DNA from: Solobacterium sp.
GTDB taxonomy: Bacteria > Bacillota_I > Bacilli_A > Erysipelotrichales > Erysipelotrichaceae
DNA length: 64,000 nt
Reading direction: 5' to 3'
Assembly (NCBI GenBank): GCA_017430925.1
Contig: JAFRMA010000098.1
Coordinates: forward strand, 38,529-102,528
Shown here: piece after piece, positions 25,469 through 37,300 of the stretch
Layout: each line of letters starts with the position of its first letter
Position numbering within the stretch: the first letter of the stretch is position 1
Program-made: the position numbers and the translations under genes
The notes under the pieces: generated by a model
Seen by the model: only the letters and a program-made list of their open reading frames with translations
Told to the model about the DNA's origin: nothing
Database searches by the model: none

Positions 25469-26356
25469 ATGGATCCTGCAAGATTTGATCAATTCAAAAA
25501 TATCGAAGAAGAACTGGATTATGATTTCAGTGTCAACGAAAAGTTTATCCGTTCGGATGAAGAGTTCAAAGAATTATTGCTTGATCCTTTTCTTGATGAA
25601 AACAGACATATTTTCTACCGTGGTGAACGAGTTGTCAGTCTGAAACGTCCGTTACTTCCTTCCATGTTCAGAAACCGCAGTAATCTGATGACAGAAGAAG
25701 ATGTCTATGTGGATGTAAATGCGGAATACTTATATAACCATTACCAGGAAAACGGGCATTATCTGGACATGTTCAATTCTGCCTTCGGGGAAGCAGACAT
25801 TGACTGTATGTATGATATCTGTGCTTTTTCCCAGCATTATCTGGAGTATTCTCCTTTGATTGATCTCTCAAAATCTCTCTATGTCGCATTATCTTTCGCG
25901 CTTAAGGGAAAAGAAGAATTTGAAGAGAATGCCTTGCTCTATACTGTTGAAATATCCAATGATGACAACTATACACAGATGAAAGCTGTCGCAGATCAAT
26001 GGCTGAAGTATTTCCACGTTCGTGTATACAACTACAAGGAGGGCTCAGAGAATCTCAGGAAAATCGAGCGGTCATCTCCGGAAGCGAAAGTCATTGATAT
26101 CGCAACTAATGACCGTATGAAATTCCAGCAGGGAGTGTTTCTTCTCCTTGATGACTTCAATCTGGTCAACCACCTGTATCTTACAAAAAACGTGCGTGAA
26201 AGTGTCCAGATCCGAAAGTTCATACTGGATAAGGACTACTGTCCATACATCACCAGACGCATAAAAAAAGAAGCTCCGTGGTATATATATGAACATCTCC
26301 TGGATATCTCTTCAGGGATACAGGAAGCTGTCACAGCGCAAAGAGAAAAGTTATAA
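25469..26356 (+). CDS. FRG-domain protein
   Basis: A 295-residue protein with the FRG domain signature: HIFYRGERV near residue 50, LLPSMFRNR, then FSQHYLEYSPLIDLSKSLYVALSFAL near residues 120-145, and a later FQQGVFLLLDDF. The FRG domain is named for its Phe-Arg-Gly core and occurs as a single-domain protein or fused in some defence or toxin proteins; its biochemical activity is not established. No membrane segments or other domains are visible. GGGAGATG lies before the ATG. It is transcribed with the glycerate kinase and followed by a good terminator. Confidence 0.85.
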   Translation: MDPARFDQFKNIEEELDYDFSVNEKFIRSDEEFKELLLDPFLDENRHIFYRGERVVSLKRPLLPSMFRNRSNLMTEEDVYVDVNAEYLYNHYQENGHYLDMFNSAFGEADIDCMYDICAFSQHYLEYSPLIDLSKSLYVALSFALKGKEEFEENALLYTVEISNDDNYTQMKAVADQWLKYFHVRVYNYKEGSENLRKIERSSPEAKVIDIATNDRMKFQQGVFLLLDDFNLVNHLYLTKNVRESVQIRKFILDKDYCPYITRRIKKEAPWYIYEHLLDISSGIQEAVTAQREKL

Positions 26357-26371
26357 TCAGAATAAGATGAG

Positions 26372-26401
26372 AATACCCTCCGGTTTTATCCGAAGGGTAT
26401 T
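26372..26401. terminator. Bidirectional terminator
   Basis: AATACCCTCCGG pairs with CCGAAGGGTATT (one mismatch) around a TTTTAT loop, between the FRG gene and the convergent LeuD-like gene. Confidence 0.8.
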
Positions 26402-26423
26402 GTTATATTCAGAAGTATCATTG

Positions 26424-26927
26424 TTATTCTTTACCAAAACGCTTACGCATCAGAGGTTTTATCCCTCCTGCCTCAAGGATCATTTTCTGTTGATCTCCCA
26501 ATTGATCACAGGACAATACTTCTCCGGTTTCTTCTACTGTTACTGTACCTGAATCTAAATCCAGAGTTAATGTCATACCTGTTTCCACATGTTTCGCAAT
26601 TCCCGGACAGACTATGGGAAGAAGTCCCAGATTGATTGCGTTACGATAGAAAATTCTCGCAAAAGAGTCTGCCAGTACTGCTTTGGCACCCATGGCCAAT
26701 AAAGCAATCGGTGCGTGCTCACGAGAGGAACCACAGCCAAAGTTTCTTCCTGCCGCAATTATTCCTCCCTGCGGGAATGTGGACGCAATTTCCTTGTCTA
26801 CACCTTCCAAACAATGAGAGCCAATCTCTTTCGGATCTGTCAGTGCTAGATATGCCCCGGGATAGATCTGGTCTGTATCGATATTGTCTCCGACGACAAT
26901 GATTTTACCGGTAATTCTGGTTTCCAT
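26424..26927 (-). CDS. Isopropylmalate-dehydratase-like small subunit (LeuD family)
   Basis: The swivel subunit of an aconitase-superfamily hydro-lyase, 167 residues. The GDNIDTDQIYPGAYL start and GCGSSREHAPIAL substrate loop are the family marks. It pairs with the large subunit 15 bases upstream. In this family LeuCD act on isopropylmalate, but related pairs act on homoaconitate, citramalate or dimethylmalate. No leuA, leuB or other leucine genes are near, so I do not assign leucine synthesis. See the large subunit for a possible missing Fe-S ligand. Confidence 0.87.
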   Translation of the reverse strand: METRITGKIIVVGDNIDTDQIYPGAYLALTDPKEIGSHCLEGVDKEIASTFPQGGIIAAGRNFGCGSSREHAPIALLAMGAKAVLADSFARIFYRNAINLGLLPIVCPGIAKHVETGMTLTLDLDSGTVTVEETGEVLSCDQLGDQQKMILEAGGIKPLMRKRFGKE

Positions 26928-26942
26928 TATTTTCTCCCTCTC

Positions 26943-28202
26943 TTACAGATACTGACGGGGATCGGTAATCTTCCCGTTCAGGATACTTGCGGCAACCGCT
27001 GCCGGTGATGCCAGATAAAGACTTGCTTCCTTTGAACCCATACGTCCCGGGAAATTCCGGTTTGTAGAAGTTATACATACTTCTCCCGGTGCCAGAATAC
27101 CCTCATGTACACCAAGACAAGCAGCCAAGCCAGGAGCAGTGATCGTCGCGCCGGCATCCATCAGATCCTGAATATACCCTTTTGAAATACATGCCTTCAT
27201 CACTTCCTGCGATGCCGGAACAATAATCAGTCTGGTATAAACAGGAATATGTTTTCCTTTGAGTATCTTTGCGGCTACAGCGATATCCTCTTCTCTCCCT
27301 CCGGTACAGGAACCAATGTACCCTTGATCCAGATAGATATCTTTCTCTGCAATCACGCTCTGTAATGTATGTACGTTTTCCACACTATGAGGACATGCAA
27401 GTTCCGGCTCAAGTCTTGATACATCAAATACATACGATTCAACATATTGATAACCCGGATCTGTATACTGTACTTCAAATGGCCAGACAGCCCGTTTTGA
27501 AACATAATCCAGTACATCCTGGTTTGGTTGCATATATGCTGTCTTAGCACCCATTTCTACTGCCATATTACAGATAACCATACGTCCTGCCACATTCAGA
27601 TTCTCTACATAACTGCCGGTAAAGTCTATAGCCTTGTATACTGCGCCATCTGCACGGATCTTACCCAATACTGCCAGAATTACATCCTTAGGGAATACAC
27701 CCTTCGGTGCTTCACCCTCCAACCGGACTTCAATAATTTCAGGAACCCTGAACCATAACTCTCCGGTCATCATAATCGTAGCCATGTCGGTTGCGCCGCA
27801 TCCGGCACCCATAGCCCCGAAAGCACCATGTGTGGTTGTATGTGAGTCTGTGGCAACTATAATCATCCCCGGATAGATAACTCCCGCTTCCGGCATGACT
27901 TGATGACAGACACCACAATTGGTGTCAAAGTGGAAACGAAGGTTGTTTTTCTTTGCGAATTCCCTCATCTCCTTGTGGTTTGATGCACTTTTGACATCCG
28001 GGCATGGCGCATAGTGATCAAACACAAACGCACATCTTTCTCTATCCCAGACTTTTTCTCCTCCCATTTCGTAAAAGGAATAAACCGTCTGTAAATATAA
28101 ATCGTTGATCTCTGCAAAATCTACTTTAGCCGTTACGATTTCTCCGGTTCTGACGCTCTCTCTTCCACTGTTTTTTGCCAGTATTTTCTCTAACGCGTGC
28201 AT
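26943..28202 (-). CDS. Isopropylmalate-dehydratase-like large subunit (LeuC family)
   Basis: A 419-residue aconitase-superfamily large subunit. Family marks are DHYAPCPD, IIVATDSHTTTHGAFGA and GSCTGGREED with Cys299, plus STNRNFPGRMGS near the end. LeuC enzymes bind a [4Fe-4S] cluster by three cysteines, one at Cys299 and two in a PGCGPCLG-like box. Here that box reads PGLAACLG: Cys362 is kept but position 359 is leucine, so one expected ligand is absent. The rest of the protein is intact and of normal length. A GGAAGGA ribosome site precedes the start. Confidence 0.86.
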   Translation of the reverse strand: MHALEKILAKNSGRESVRTGEIVTAKVDFAEINDLYLQTVYSFYEMGGEKVWDRERCAFVFDHYAPCPDVKSASNHKEMREFAKKNNLRFHFDTNCGVCHQVMPEAGVIYPGMIIVATDSHTTTHGAFGAMGAGCGATDMATIMMTGELWFRVPEIIEVRLEGEAPKGVFPKDVILAVLGKIRADGAVYKAIDFTGSYVENLNVAGRMVICNMAVEMGAKTAYMQPNQDVLDYVSKRAVWPFEVQYTDPGYQYVESYVFDVSRLEPELACPHSVENVHTLQSVIAEKDIYLDQGYIGSCTGGREEDIAVAAKILKGKHIPVYTRLIIVPASQEVMKACISKGYIQDLMDAGATITAPGLAACLGVHEGILAPGEVCITSTNRNFPGRMGSKEASLYLASPAAVAASILNGKITDPRQYL

Positions 28203-28288
28203 ATAATCAAATTCCTTCCTGATACTATTTTCTTACATAGTATGCCGAATACGCAAGTCTTCAGCACACCGAGATGTACCAAAGAAAA

Positions 28289-28317
28289 GGCTGCCGGTTC
28301 TAAGCGAGCCGACAGCC
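28289..28317 (-). terminator. Terminator after the giant surface-protein gene
   Basis: On the minus strand GGCTGTCGG pairs with CCGGCAGCC (one mismatch) and is followed by TTTTCTTT. It lies 35 bases after the giant gene's stop and separates it from the LeuC-like gene. Confidence 0.75.
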
Positions 28318-28351
28318 TCCTTTTCGTTTTCTGACCGGATTCCGGGCAGGA

Positions 28352-31300
28352 TTATTTAAGTGTTACTTTGACTTTGAATGTCGTATTTGCCTTAGCGATT
28401 TCGTTACCCTCCATGAAGATCTGCAGGGTTACTGTTCCTCCCTTATACTTCTTCTTTGCCGGGAGAGTATTGTTGTTGAACGCAATCGCATAAGTACCGT
28501 TTCCAAGATCTCTCAATGTGTAAACATCCACACCAGCAATCTTCGGAGATACAAAGTTGATCTTTGCGATACCGCTGACTGTTTCATCAGTTACAGTGAT
28601 TGTTACCTCACCGGTACTGAATCTGTCATTCTTGAACAGCTGTACTTTCTTTGTACTGATCTTCACGGAAGACTTACCCTGTTTTACATTCAAAGCAGCT
28701 GCTTTCGAAGTAATCGTCACATCTGTACCGTTGACTTTGTATGTCGCAGATACCGTGTACTTATCAGCATGTGAGACTTTCTCGCCTTCCTTGATGGATA
28801 CGACGATCTTACCGTCAACTTCTTCCCAGTCAAACTTCTCTGTTACTGCAACCTTGGCTTTTGTCATGATTACAACATCAGTCAGTTCATACTCGAAGCA
28901 GTTCTTGAATGTCGGAGTAAGTGTAACAGTTGTTCCCGGACGGAGTACATCTATTATACCCTTACCCTTCAGCGTAACACTCTGAACAAGGGCTTTACTG
29001 TTTACGGTAATCTTCACGGTCTTTTCGATCGTCTCATTACCCAGATCTGCTTTCACTGTTGCAGTATATGCACCAGTCTGCAAGCCTTCACCAGCTGTCA
29101 GTGTGAATACATTACCTTCATTCTCAATTACAAACTGATCTTTGAGATCAGGACTTGAAGTATTTGCCGCAACGATCTGCGTGATTTCATAATCCGCATA
29201 TTCTTTGTGGAAATTCTTCATTGCCGCAGTGACTTTCACACGGCTTCCCGGAATACTCAGATTGATTGTGCCGGCTGCTTTCAATGTCAGTTTGGCCGCA
29301 GAGGTCTGTTTCAGTGTCTTAACCGTAATCGGATATTCAACACCGTCAATACTGAGGTATACCTTGAACGTTCTAGCCCTGCTGCCATCAAATGTTTCGT
29401 CTGTACTTACGGCAATCGTATTTTCATCGATTTCCGCGTTAAGACCATTAGCGCTGAAGCTGTATGGATCTCCGGTATTAGCAATACTTGCTGTACCTTC
29501 GGTGATTCTGCTGATTGTAACATCATCTTCCGCATAGACAGCCGGAGTAATCTTCCATGATGTCGTTCCTGTATCGTTTGTATGCGGCTTCAGGGTCAAT
29601 GTCGCAGGCTTCAGCGTCAGTTTAGGCAGGATTGGTGCCGAACTTACATTAGCCTTTACATTTACCGGTACTGCCCAATCTTTTAACTGTACCTGAAGAT
29701 TCATCTTTACTTTCTTCTTCAGTTTCCAGTTCGCGTTATCTGTACCAAGATTATAACGGAGCATTGTACTTCCGTCATAATCCTCTAAGGTTACCCAAGG
29801 GAGTACATCTGTTGTCGTAATACTCTCAACTGTACCGCCTTTGACTTTCAGTTCTTTTGTATCTTCAATGAAGCTGTTCAGTTTTACTGCAGATACCTTG
29901 ACCTTAGGTAGTTTCTTATTCACTGTCAGTGTCAGAGTCTGATCAGAGGTATACGGCTCACCGTCAATAACCAATGTAATCGCAGACTTGTATTTGCTCT
30001 TGATTGTTTTCAGAACAGCACTATCAGTTGTTACGAACTCACTCTTAGGAATGATTTCCAAAGTCAGATCGTCATTTACCTTCAGATCGAAGATATTGGC
30101 AACTTTACGGTTCGTGAATTCTGCGCTGTGGATCTTCGACTCTTCTTTTGGCTCTTCACCAGAAGAATTCGCCGGTGCGTTGAACGCATTCTGTCTCAGG
30201 GTCAGCTGTACACGAACCGGTGTGTAGTTTGTTGAGAACAGGGATACTGTTGCTTTTCTGTCAATCAGACGTACGCCAAGACTTCTCAGGTCCTCACGGA
30301 TATCTTTCGTGATGACATCTACTCGGCAACGTGCATAATACTCTGCACCGGTTGCGTCTTTGACGGTTGCACGGACGTATGCGGTACCTTGTACTTCTCC
30401 GGCAATAACGAGACCATCTTCTACGCTGATAATCGGTGTCTCACCTTCAGCGTATGGCTCGTTAACATTGTTTTCCACACTCCAGCTTACCTCTACCGCA
30501 CCGAATTTTTCGATATCCACAACAGAGAGCTGCAATGATTCACCGTGATCGAGAACAATGTATTCACGATCGAGCTTAATTCCTTCATCGAGGAATCTGT
30601 CTGCTGTAAGTTTGGAAAGAGCTTCTTCAGCCTTCAACAGTTTTTCATAGTTCGTTACTAGATCTTTATTACTTGCGTTTTCGTAGGCTTGTCTTGCAGC
30701 TCTGATTTCTGCTGCGCTGTCCAATGTAACCGGATCATCGATAGCATCAATCATACCCATGACAATTCCTGCATATGCCGCTTCTGCCTCGGTCAGTTTA
30801 TCGATATTCTTGACCTGGGCTTTTTCACTGTCGCTGAGGACATCGAACGCGTCACGTGCTTTCTGGATTGCTTCTGTACTGTCGAGATTGACCGGTGTGC
30901 CGATCGCGTCGATCAGAGCTTCTACATCCGATGCCTTAACAGCTTCTGCCAATGCTGCTTCGGCTGCTTCAAGCTTCGCAAGTTCCTTAACAAGTTCTTT
31001 CTCCTCATCACTCAAAGCATCATAAGCTTCACGTGCTGCTCTTACTGCTGAAGCACTGTCGACGGTTACCGGTGTGCCAATCGCATTGATCAGTTCATCT
31101 ACTGCTGCCGCTTTTTGTGCCTTAGCCAAAGTAGCTTCCGCTGCTTCGAGTACTTCAAGTTTCTCAGCATATTCCTTACCAAGATCATTCAGTGCATCAT
31201 ATGCTGCGCGTGCTGCTGCAATTGCCTCTGCACTTTCTGTTGTAACCGGTGTACCGATTGCGTCAATCAATGCATCTGCTGCAGCTGCTGCTGTCTTGGC

Positions 31301-34300
31301 ATCACTTAATGTTGTTTCTGCCGCCACGAGGTCCGCCAGTTTTGTTACTTGTGCCTTTTTACCATCGGAAAGGGCATCATAAGCATTTCTAGCTCTCTCA
31401 ACGGCTTCTTCGCCAGCTTTTGTCAGAGGTGAAGGAATTGCTGCAATCAAGGCGTCAACTCCTGCTGCAGTGCTCTGTGCCTCAGCTATTGCTGCTTCTG
31501 CCGCTTCAAGATCTGCCAGTTTAGTGACATATTCCTTACCGAGATCACTCAAAGCATTATAAGCTTCACGAGCCTCCTGAATCTGACCGGCACTTTCTGC
31601 TGTAAACGGTGTAGAAATCGCTTCAATCTTTGCATCTACAGCTGCAGCTGCTGCCTTGGCTTCTGCCAGTGCCTCTTCTGCCGCTGTCAACTTATCTGTA
31701 TTACTTACAAGTGCTTTCTCCGCTCCAGTCAACGCATCATATGCTGTACGGGCAGCCTGAACCGCTTCCTCACCTGCTTTTGTCAGAGGTGAAGGGATTG
31801 CGTCAATCAACGCTTCAACTGCTTCGGCACTCCGGATAGAAGCCAGTGTTTCTTCAGCGTTTGTAAGTATGCTGTAGTTCGTTACTTTCTCTTTTTCTGC
31901 CTCACTCAATGCATCATAAGCTTCGCGTGCTGCAGTGATTCCTGCTTCACTCGTCGTTGTGACCGGATCATCAATTGCATCGATTAACGCTTCAACAGCC
32001 GCTACATTTTGTGCTGAAGCAAGTGCTGCTTCGGCTGCTTCCAGAACCTCTAATTTAGTTACGAAATCCTTACCTGCAGCACTCAAAGCATCATATGCTG
32101 TACGAGCTGCTGTAATCTTATCTGCACTCTCTGTTGTGACAGGTTCTCCGATTGCATCAATCAATGCGTCAACTTCTGCTGCCTGACGAGCTGCCGCCAG
32201 TGTTGCTTCTGCTGCTTCAAGAACATCAAGCTTCTCAACGAATGTCTTATTCGTATCAGATAATGCTTCATATGCATCGCGTGCTGCCTGGATTGCATCT
32301 GCACTCTCTGTCGTAATCGGGGTGCCGATTGCTTCTATGAGCGCATCTACTTTCGCTGCTGCATTCTCTGTTGTATATGTTGAGATACCATCAGCCACAT
32401 TTACAACGGCCACATATGGAGCAGTATTTGCTTCCACAGTAATTGTATGTCCGTTTTCAGCAACCTTCAGAGTCTCATCAACAGCGATCTTATAGGTTTC
32501 AGCCACATCACTCAGAAGTGTGATGACCTGGCCGTTTGCCGCTGTTGCAGCCTCTGCAAATGTTACATATGGTGTACCATTTACACTCGCTTCTGCAGCG
32601 ACCCACTTTGCATTGAGAGTAATGCTTACCATTACCGGCTCATTGAAATCGTATTTCCGTCCGTTCAGTAACCAACCACCAAACACGTGATTATCTTTCT
32701 TAGGATCATCAGGAATATCTTCTGCCTTAACAGCTGTTTCTTTATCCAGAGTAACACTCTTGATTACGTCATCACCGTCCTTGAATGTTACAGTCACTAA
32801 CTGTATCCAGTTCGGTTCATAAACTGTATCTTTCAGTACTGTATCCACTACTGCCGGTGTCCACAGATTGTTCTCATCCAGACGATAACCTTCACGTGTC
32901 GGAATAGTTCCTGTAAATGCCGGTGTTTCTCCACCATACATTACTGTGTTTCTCTGCAGGATGTTGCCCATACCATCGGTATAGATGATCTGCTTTTCTG
33001 CACCCTGCCATGTCGCTACGTATGTCTTATCACCTTCAACTGTTTCCGTCAGTGCAGGCTCCCAGCCGGCGAATACATAGTTCTCCTTCTGAGGATCTGC
33101 CGGTGCTGCCAGCGGTTCTCCGAAGGTCTGCGTAGTTTCTGTAATAACTCCATCTACATCGAAGGTGATCTTGTATTCCTTAGCTGTCCATTTAGCTGTC
33201 AGGGTGATATCCCCAGTCACTGATGTACTGAAGTCATACTCTGTTTCTCCCAAATACCATCCGGTGAATGTGTATCCATTCTTCTCAGGATCTGCAGGCT
33301 TCTCTGCCTTCGCATTGTATTCAACGGTCTGTGCAGCTGTTTCTGTACCACCGTCTGTCTCGAAGGTGACTGTGTACTTATTGATCTCCCAGTGTCCGGT
33401 CAATGTGATATTACCGGTTACTGCTGTACTGAAGTCGTACTCTGTTTCTCCAAGATACCAACCGGTGAATGTATAACCTGTCTTCTCTGGATCTGCCGGA
33501 GCTGTTGCAGTCTCGTTGTAATTTACCGATTGTGCTTCAACAGCTGTTCCGCCGACACTGTCGAATGTGACAGTGTATACGTTGATCTCATACTTCGCTG
33601 TCAATGTGGTATTTTCGGTTACTGCTGTACTGAAGTCATATTCTGCTTCTCCAAGATACCAACCGGTGAATGTATAACCTGTCTTCTCCGGATCTTCAGG
33701 TTTCTGAGCAGTCTTATTGTATTCAACGGTCTGTGCTTCTACTGGTGTACCGCCATTTGACTCGAAGGTGACTGTGTATTTATTGATCTCATACTTCGCT
33801 GTCAATGTGGTATTTTCGGTTACTGCTGTACTGAAGTCATATTCTGCTTCTCCCAGATACCATCCGGTAAATGTATAACCTTCTTTTTCGGGATCTGCAG
33901 GTTTCTGAGCTGTTGCGTTGTATTCAACAGTCTGTGCAGCTGTTTCTGTACCACCATCTGTATCGAATGTGACAGTGTACTTATTGATCTCATACTTCGC
34001 TGTCAGTGTGATATCTCCAGTTACTGCTGTACTGAAGTCATACGCTGTTTCACCAAGATGCCAACCAATGAATGTGTAGCCTTCTTTTACAGGATCTGCA
34101 GGTATATCTCCTGCTTTAATGGCAGTCTCTTTATCCAGAGTAACAGTCTTGATTACGGTATCACCGTCCTTGAATGTTACGTTTACCTGCTTAAGCCAAT
34201 TCAGCTCATATACAACATCCTTTAATACTTTTTCCGTTACTGCAGGAATCCACAGGTTCTCTTCATCAAGACGATAACCTTCACGTACAGGAATGGTTCC

Positions 34301-37300
34301 TGTGAATGCCGGCGTATTATCGTCATACTGCGCTGTATTCCTCTGGAGGATATTACCCATACCATCCGCATAGATGATCTGTTTTTCTTCACCCTGCCAT
34401 GTCGCAACATAAGTCTTATCGCCTTCAACTGTCTCTGTCAGCACAGGCTCCCAACCAGTGAATACATAATTCTCTTTCTGAGGATCTGCAGGTGCAGTAA
34501 GTGCTTCACCGTATGTCTGTTGTGTTTCTGTTTCTACATCGTCCACAACGAAAGTGATCTTGTATACCTTCGGAGTCCATACAGCTGTCAGAGTGATATC
34601 ATCTGTCACAGTTGTGCTGAAGTTATATGCTTCACCGTTGAGATTCCACTGTACAAAATCGTAGTGTTCTTTTTCAGGATCTGCAGGCTGTGTAATTGCT
34701 GTTCCTCTTTCTACATCAACAGTTGTATTATCGGTTCCATTATTCGGTACAAATGTTACTGTTACCACTATGACCAGTTTACCCTCTGCGTTCCATCTAT
34801 ATCCTGCAGGAGCATCCTGTTCGAATGTGCTTGCCTTAGTAACATTTACTTTTTCAGGTGTAGCTCTCATCGCTGTTGCTGCACTACTGTCAATTACCAG
34901 GTTGCCATTGATCGTTCCGCTCGTTAGTGTCAGAGCCATGCCATTCATTGCGTCACTGCCACTGGCACTTACTTCGATATCACCATTGATCGTACTGTTG
35001 CCTTTTATTTCAACACTTACATTTGGATAACTCGAATAACGACATACATCGAATGCAAATCTGCCTGCTGGATTGGCATTAATCGTACTGTCATTGATAA
35101 TCACGTTTCCGTTATTGTTAGACAGTGTATATCCATAGGAATAATTCGAGTTATTTAGAGTCAATGTCATTCCATCTAATGTAAGATCACTGTAGTTTTG
35201 AACTAGGAACAATGCTTTTTCAGAGTAGATCGTTCCGTTCTTTAAAGTAATCTTATTATTTTTCAATAACTGGAATGCCTGGGTCTCTGTACCTGGACTG
35301 CCAACCAGTTTGCCATCAACTGTATAGGTATGATCGTTGAAATCAATTGTCAGACCAGTTATGTACTTACCTTCCGGAGTTACTATTCCATTACCATTCG
35401 CGTCTGCCAATAATGTTACAGTATCTCCATCTTTTGCGGCTGCTACAGCCTCTTCCAGACTCTCGTACTTCGCATCACCGATCTGTGCAACATATTCTTT
35501 CGCTGTCAGTGTGCTCGTGCCGTCACCGTTGCTGACCCACTTGTAGTCTGCAGGAGCTTCTGCGGTGAAGCCGTCACTCTTTGTGACTGTTGCTTCTCCT
35601 GCTCCTCGTCCCATGACGATTGCACCATTCAGCGTACCGGAAGTAAGCGTCAGATTTGCCGCACTAGTTCCGTTTTCTCCGTAGTAACTGACTTCTACAT
35701 CACCATTAATTACACTCGTGCCTGTCACTTCGACACTGTTGCTGGCATATCCGCCCCAGCCACTGCATGCGTCAAATGCGATATATCCGTCTTTCGTGTT
35801 GATCGTTGTATCCTTGATAACTGTATTGCCGTTATTTGTAGACAATACATATCCATTTGTGTCAGTCAGTTTTGTACCGTCAAGAATTACATTATCCAGT
35901 GTCAGATCACTGTAGTTCTGAATCAGCATCAATGCTTTCGAGGATGTGATCGTGCCATTCTTGAAGGTGACTTTATTATCCTTTAACAATTGGAATGCCT
36001 GGGTTTCTGTACCGGCACTTCCCACTGTATTGCCATCTACTGTGTATGTATGACCGTAAAAGTTGATTGTTAATCCGTTGGGATACTTGCCCTGAGGTAC
36101 GATAATTCCATTACCGGATGTATCCTCCAACAATGTTACAGTATCTCCATCTTTTGCGGCTGCTACAGCTTCTTCCAGACTCTCGTACTTTGCATCGCCG
36201 ATCTGGGCAACATATTCTTTTTTCACCAGTTTACCGGCATCATTCCATTTGTAATCTTCCGGTGCTTCATGTTCAAAAGTACCCGCCTTGATTACATTCA
36301 CTTTATCAGGTGTTGCATCCATTGCTGAGGCCACACTGCTATCCACAACCAGATCACCATTGATCGTACCGCTTGTCAATGTCAGGGCTATACCGTTCAT
36401 GGCGTCATTGCCACTGGCACTCAATTCGATATCACCATTAATTACACTGTTACCCTTAAGCTCTACGCTTACACTTGGATAACTTGAATAACGGCATACA
36501 TCGAAAGCAAATCTTCCTGCTTCGTTAGCATTGATTGTAGTGTCATCAATAACGATATTTCCGTTGTTATTCGACAATGTATAGGCATTGGCATAATTCG
36601 GATTGTTCAGTGTCAGTGTCATGCCTTTCAGAGTCAGATCACTGTAATTCTGTACCAACATCAACGCTTTCGTAGAAGTGATTGTGCCGTTCTTAAATGT
36701 GATCTTATTGTCTTTCAACAGCTGGAAAGCTTGTGTCTGCGTTCCCGTACTACCAACCATGGAGCCATCCATTGTATAGGTATGCCCACCGAAATCAACC
36801 GTAAGACCAGTTGAGTATTTGCCTTCCGGAATCACAATGCCGTTTCCATGGCTGTCCGTCAATAAAGTTACAGTCTCACCATCATTGGCTGCAGTTACCG
36901 CTTCTTCCAGAGTCTCATACTTCTTCGAGCCAATCTGTGCAACATAGTCCTTTTTCACCAGTTTGCCAGCATCATTCCATTTGTAATCTTCCGGAACTGC
37001 CAGTTCAAATGTGCTTGCCTTGATAACATTCACCTTGTCAGGTGTAGCGTCCATCGCTGCCGAAGCACCGCCCTCTACAACGAGTTCACCATTGACCGTA
37101 CCGCTCGTTAATGTCAAGGCCATACCGTTCATTGCGTCATTATTACTTGCGCTCAGTTCGATATTACCGTTAATTACGCTGTTTCCCTTAACTTCTACGC
37201 TTACACTTGGATATGTTGCATAACGGCATACGTCAAATGCAACTCCACCACCTGTATTCTTGTTGATCGTGGTGTTATTGATCACAATATTTCCATTATT

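Noticed and set aside
28352..28450. LPXTG sorting signal at the end of the giant protein
   Set aside because: The last residues are a beta-strand-like GNEIAKANTTFKVKVTLK without LPXTG, hydrophobic helix or positive tail.
33165..33760. Plus-strand open frames inside the giant gene (cysteine-rich or serine-rich)
   Set aside because: They arise from the opposite strand of the repetitive gene and are repeated with the repeats; no start signals.
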